64,000 bases of DNA from Aldrovandia affinis. Its lineage: Eukaryota; Chordata; Actinopteri; Notacanthiformes; Halosauridae. Under the pieces are notes generated by a model that saw only the letters and a list, made by a program, of their open reading frames with translations, did not search any database and was not told where the DNA came from. Shown here piece by piece: positions 58,850 to 64,000 of the stretch (the stretch's first letter is position 1; every line of letters starts with the position of its first letter). The position numbers were made by a program, and so were the translations under genes. The stretch covers positions 124,001 to 188,000 of the forward strand of contig JAINUG010000149.1 in assembly GCA_029706075.1 (NCBI GenBank), written 5' to 3'.

Positions 58850-60856
58850 TTTTGTTGTCATTGAGTCTGTTTAGTCTGCATTGAGTGTGTGTAGACTCTG
58901 TATAGAGTACAGGTGTAGTCTGCGTCTGTGTAGACTCTGTGTATGGTCGGGATAATGATTGTGTATATTCTGTGTAGAGTCTGTCCATGTGTAGTCTGTG
59001 TAGTGTGTGTGCAAGGTCTGTTCAAGTCTCTGTGTGGTCTGTGAGCAGTGCCTGCATAGAATCTGAGTACAGTGTCTTTAGAGTAGGTTTAGAGTATGTG
59101 TAGTTTGTCTAGAGTATTCGTAGACTTTGTGTTGTGTGTAGGATTTGTGTAGAGTGTTTGTAGTGTCTGTGTAAAGACTGTGTATACTGTTTTTAGAGTT
59201 TGTGCAGAGTTTGTGTAGGATGTATGTAGAGGTTTGGTAGCGTCTGTAGGATTTGTGTAAAATGTTTGTACAGTCTGTGTAGGGTTTGTGTCGCGTTTGG
59301 GTACAGTCAGTGTAGGGTTTGTGTTGAGTTTGGGTAGAGTCTGTGGAGGAATTGTGTCGAGTTTGAGTAGAGTTTGTGTAGGAATTGTGTTGAATTTTGG
59401 TAGAGCCTGTAGGAATTGTGTCAAGTTTTGGGTAGAGTCTGTGTATGATTTGTGCCGATTTTTGTGTAGAGTCTGTGTAGGATTTGTGTAAAGCGTTTAT
59501 AGAGCCTGTATAGGATTTGTTGTCGAGTTTGTGTAGGAATTGTGTCGAGTTTGAGTAGAGTCTGTGTAGGATTTGTGTCAGTTTGGGTGGAGTCTGTGTA
59601 GGATTTGTAGTTGAGTTTAGGTCGTTTGTGTAGGAATTGTGTCCAGTTTTGGGTAGAGTCTGTGTAGGATTTGTGTCAAGTTTTGAGTAGAGTTTGTGTA
59701 GGAATTGTGTCGAGTTTGGGTAGAGTCTGTGTAGGAATTGTGTCGAGTTTGTGTAGGAATTGTGTCCAGTTTTGGGTAGAGTCTGTGTAGGATTTGTGTA
59801 AAGTGTTTATAGAGCCCGTATAGGATTTGTGTCGAATTTGAGTAGAGTTTGTGTAGGAATTGTGTCGAGTTTGAGTAGAGTCTGTGTAGGATTTGTGTCA
59901 AGTTTTGGGTAGAGTCTGTGTAGGATTTGTGTCAAGTTTTGGGTAGAGTCTGTGTAGGGTTTGTGTCAAGTTTTGGGTAGAGTCTGTGTAGGATTTGTGT
60001 CGAGTTTTGGGTAGAGTCTGTGTAGGATTTGTGTCAAGTTTTGGGTAGAGTCTGTGTAGGAATTGTGTCTAGTTTGGGTAGAGTCTGTGTAGGATTTGTG
60101 TAAAGTTTTGGGTAGAGTCTGTGTAGGATTTGTGTCAAGTTTTGGGTAGAGTCATGTGTGGGATTTGTGTCGAGTTTTGGGTAGAGTCTGTGTAGGATTT
60201 GTGTCAAGTTTTGGGTAGAGTCATGTGTAGGATTTGTGTCGAGTTTTGGGTAGAGTCTGTGTAGGATTTGTGTCAGGTTTTGGGTAGAGTCTGTGTAGGA
60301 TTTGTGTCAAGTTTTGGGTAGTCTGTGTAGGATTTGTGTCAAGTTTTGGGTAGAGTCTGTGTAGGATTTGTGTCGAGTTTTGGGTAGAGTCTGTGTAGGA
60401 TTTGTGTCAAGTTTTGGGTAGAGTCTGTGTAGGATTTGTGTCGAGTTTTGGGTAGAGTCTGTGTAGGATTTGTGTCAAGTTTGGGGTAGAGTCTGTGTAG
60501 GATTTGTGTCGAGTTTTGGGTAGAGTCTGTGTAGGATTTGTGTCAGGTTTTGGGTAGAGTCTGTGTAGGATTTGTGTCAGGTTTGGGTAGAGTCTGTGTA
60601 GGATTTGTGTCAAGTTTTGGGTAGAGTCTGTGTAGGATTTGTGTCAAGTTTTGGGTAGAGTCTGTGTAGGATTTGTGTCAGGTTTTGGGTAGAGTCTGTG
60701 TAGGATTTGTGTCAGGTTTTGGGTAGAGTCTGTGTAGGATTTGTGTCAAGTTTTGGGTAGAGTCTGGTAGAGTCTGTGTAGGATTTGTGTCAAGTTTTGG
60801 GTAGAGTCTGTGTAGGATTTGTGTCAAGTTTTGGGTAGAGTCTGTGTAGGATTTGC
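58850..60856 (+). repeat. 34-bp minisatellite, about 2 kb
   Basis: The unit gtaggatttgtgtcaagttt tgggtagagtctgt repeats with a period of 34 bp (for example gtagga at 60361 and 60395). The left part (58850-59560) is highly diverged and the right part (about 59880-60856) is nearly uniform. Main variants are tcaag/tcgag/tcagg, and two units carry tcatgtg in place of tctgtg. The array stops abruptly at 60856. Confidence 0.95.
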
Positions 60857-63800
60857 TCGATGCTCTGCCGTGCCTGTTATTTATCTCCCTGCTGCTCTAT
60901 CACAGACGGGCTGTGCCACAGACAGCTGCCCTGGCAGATACGCTGCCCCTGATGACAGAGTCGCTCGCCGTATCTCAAGTGTGTATTTATAAGACGCTCA
61001 GACAGACCGACTTCTTCATATATTTCAGCATGACAGCTGCATCTCTTGTCAGGCTGCCTCTACAGTCTACTGAGCTGATTGGCCAAAGAGAGAAGGGAAC
61101 CGCATAGAAGGGGACTAATTTCATTCACAAAACAAGGGAGACCTGATGTCAAGATCCATGCTTTATGGCATCTTTTGCCTCCACTGTAAATTAACTTTGC
61201 TTAAAAGTAATTGCCAGCGATGTCAATTTTGATGTTTTATGGCATCCTCTGCCTCTGCCGTAAACTAGTTTTGCTCCGAATATGCAAGTAATAGTTTGAT
61301 CACCTGCACTGGACTTATTGGGTCAAGAGGAATATGGATTTTGCAGGGACAGTTATTTAAAAACAGAGGGACAATGAGAGAGTGTAATGACAGCGGACAG
61401 GAAAGTAGACCGGAGTGGATAAAAGGCTGAATGCTTTCTATTAACCCTGTAGCACAGCCTTGTCTGGCAGGAGCAGGGCCCCGTGCGTTGTGACCGTCTG
61501 CAGTCTGAAGGCTGAGAGCCTAACGATGCCCCCCCATGCTACGTCTGCCCAATTACTCTCCACCGCAGAGGCACGCACTGCTGTCAGCTTTATCGCGCTC
61601 GCTGTGGGAAACGCCGGGAGCATCTCACACTCTCACACTGGCTAGTGAAGAGGGACAGGAGAAATGCACTCAATTATCCCACAATTGGACTGCCTTATCG
61701 CATATTGGTCTGTCGCAATTGGAAAATGACACTAATAATGGATTTCCAGAATGGTCGCCGTGTCAACTTGAGGTATGGTAGTGTTAGTGGTAGTGGCGTG
61801 TAATTGCCACCAGAGGGCAGCAATACACCCCCATCGGTCATGTCGTTAGAAATTCCACAGTGCTCCTCTCCTCACCACAATCTTTGACATTGTTAGTGAG
61901 ATGATTTATAGTTTACTAACTTGAAAGGCACCCCTGTGGCTTTTCTCTGAAATGCTGTTAATTCTTGAGCTTGCTGTTAAAAAATTTTTTTGAAATTCCA
62001 TTTGAACTTAACATTAATTTTAAAGCGGTCTGTAAAAATACAATCAGCATTTTAGAAATGAAACCGAGGGAAAATGTTGGGTTGGGATGTGCCCTTGCAA
62101 ACGTGATGTTTGGCATGGATACAAATGTTTGGACTGTATGTGTATGAGATCATGTGACTGTATGTGTATGAGGTCATGTGACTGTGAGGTCATGTGACTG
62201 TATGTGTGTGGGATTATGTGATTGTTTGTATGAGGTCATGTGACTTATGTGTGTGGGGTCATGTGACTGTGTATGAGGTCATGTGACTGTATGTGTATGG
62301 GGTCATGTGACTGTATGTGGCACCCCCGGCACTATGAAACATAGTGTTGGTGAGAAGTTGCCCTGTCTGGGTGTGGACACACACACCCTTGTTGGTGAAT
62401 TATTCACATTCAGACCGCTGGGGCCCCTCTCCGCCTCCCACCCGCCATCTGTTTACGAGCTCCATCGCCTCCCTGAAGCTCCCGTGGGTTTTTCCCCCGC
62501 CCAGGATGTGACAGACTGTCAAGGTGAACTCCGCTGTCGGGAAGATGGAGCGTGCAAACACCTCTCGCCATGACTACTGGCCCGCCTTGGACGGGTCGCG
62601 GGAGTTTCACCTGTTACATGCGCGTGTCGAGCGAGCCTAGTCCCCATGATAGGTTTCTTTTGTTGTTGTTCTAGAATTGCTCATCTGTTTACAACCGACG
62701 GCTTTGAACGCTAAACTAAATTAGGCGATATTCCTTTTCGAGAACTATGCACAGAGCTGATTATTTTGGACATTTTTGAACTATTGCCTCTTCGTTTACT
62801 GTCCTCTTTGAGAAGCCTTCACAAAGGGCAACCACTCAAGGATTAAAAAATAATAATAATACACAGGAATGATATGGAATATTTTACAGAGGCAGGAATG
62901 GGAAATGCTGGTAAGAAATGGAAAGACCATGAAGCACAAATGGTCTAAATTAAATTACATTATGGGGGAGTGTTCCCGCCCCCCCATAAGCGAATGTTAT
63001 TCTCTTTTATTTTTTATCTCCGGATTGTATTGCTGCCTGACGGAGCCCACTGCTAGCCTTGCAGTAGCTCATCTCTCCATGATTTCATGGATTCATCACG
63101 GAAATTGTTGGGTATTGGCCATTAGAGACCTTGTTTCTCCCCCATAAATGGAATGCTGATTGATATCGGAGAAAGAAAACTGCTGAGCCATGGCGTTTCA
63201 AAACAAACACGGGTGAAAATGCCGGACCCACTTCCAATAGACGACAAGGGTCAATTTGTAAAGTGTACTGCTTTTCAGATATTAATGGCAGGGAGACATT
63301 TCTCAATGCGTTTGTGTCCCTGATGGCTTCATATATACCCATACATCTAACCTTAAATTCAGTTTTCTCCTCTAAGGGAATAGGGGGTCAAAACTATTTA
63401 TCTTGACAAATGGTGCAATTAACCCCCCCAACCAAGCAACCCCTCCCTGAGCCACGGGACGGATGAACTCAATAGCGGATGATTTATTCTCAGGGGCTGT
63501 CCGCAAATGGCCGTGCTTTTCCTACCTCTCCACGCAGCTCAGAGTTTTCAGTACGCTGCTCCTTTGGGTGTGGTGTCGTGAGGTCATATCCCCCTGTGTT
63601 CAGCTGACTGCACTCTCTACCCATCTGTTCCCTGTCACTGTCCGTTCTACCGTTGTCTCTCTGTTGCAGACACAGTGTGTGCGCGCGTGCGTCCGTGTGA
63701 TTCTGCTGGTTCCGTAATGGTGCGAGGTAATTTTCCGGGCACAGATTGGGTGCGCTCCTACCCAAGAAGGACTGGTCGATACCGATTGTTACTTAATGGC

Positions 63801-64000
63801 GCGGAGTGATCATTTTCACCCCATGTTACAGCATTTATTTCTTGTAGAGAGAGGCGTCTTTCAAGATCACGATCCCCCCCACCGTCCTCAGAGCATAGCC
63901 GCTCAATGGTTTCAGGAGCCTGACACTGACGTTAGCCATATCCACACATCATGGCCTTCTCAGTTTCTAGATACGGACCAAATCAAGCATTTATAGAGTA
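60857..64000. other. Non-coding interval to window end
   Basis: No exon is supported. A short tandem repeat lies at 62130-62325. The window ends in unique sequence. Confidence 0.4.
62130..62325 (+). repeat. Tandem repeat of about 20-24 bp
   Basis: Units of catgtgactgtatgtgtatg aggt occur about eight times with length variation. Confidence 0.85.

Noticed and set aside
59089..60613. Repetitive Thr/Gln/Leu-rich ORFs on the minus strand
   Set aside because: These are translations of the 34-bp minisatellite. The frame stays open only because the unit lacks stops, and there is no start or splice context.
58850..60856. CRISPR-like array
   Set aside because: The units are contiguous with no unique spacers, and this is a vertebrate genome. 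It is a minisatellite.

Overview
This window is nuclear DNA of a ray-finned fish, most likely a teleost. It has spliced genes with GT-AG introns, long GT/CA microsatellites, tRNA-derived SINEs, and Tc1, hAT and piggyBac transposon remains of fish type. There is no operon-like packing. Exons were assembled by hand from protein similarity remembered for known families, splice sites and reading phase. No database search was run.

Layout. (1) 1322-13282, + strand: a complete 23-exon sel1l3-type gene. All junctions agree in phase and the CDS totals 3,123 bp (1,040 aa), with an N-terminal signal segment, a LamG-like region, Sel1 repeats and a C-terminal membrane anchor. (2) 15263-24094, - strand, tail to tail with sel1l3 and about 2 kb away: trpc2, a TRPC cation channel, in 13 exons including a probable 5-codon initiator exon. 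Its reading frame holds everywhere except one 1-nt phase conflict before the C-terminal region. (3) 24095-32857: gene-poor, with SINEs, other dispersed repeats and an internally deleted piggyBac transposase. (4) 32858-33183, + strand: one isolated neurexin-2 exon (end of LNS6 plus stalk), preceded by a very long CCCT-type pyrimidine tract. (5) 35988-37780, + strand: an il18bp-like Ig gene whose last exon has an apparent 1-nt frameshift. (6) 37781-64000: almost entirely non-coding. It holds one signal-peptide exon at 54143-54266, a Tc1 element with a dead transposase, a hAT element with a broken BED finger and a nested SINE, a 91-unit GT tract and a 34-bp minisatellite of about 2 kb.

The genes do not form a pathway. 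SEL1L3 is a poorly characterised membrane protein, TRPC2 is a chemosensory channel, IL18BP is a secreted cytokine decoy and neurexin-2 is a presynaptic adhesion protein. trpc2 close to il18bp recalls the mammalian TRPC2/NUMA1/IL18BP neighbourhood. The points most worth a second look are the two frameshifts, the stranded neurexin exon, a flavin-monooxygenase exon relic inside a trpc2 intron, and transposon insertions beside splice sites.
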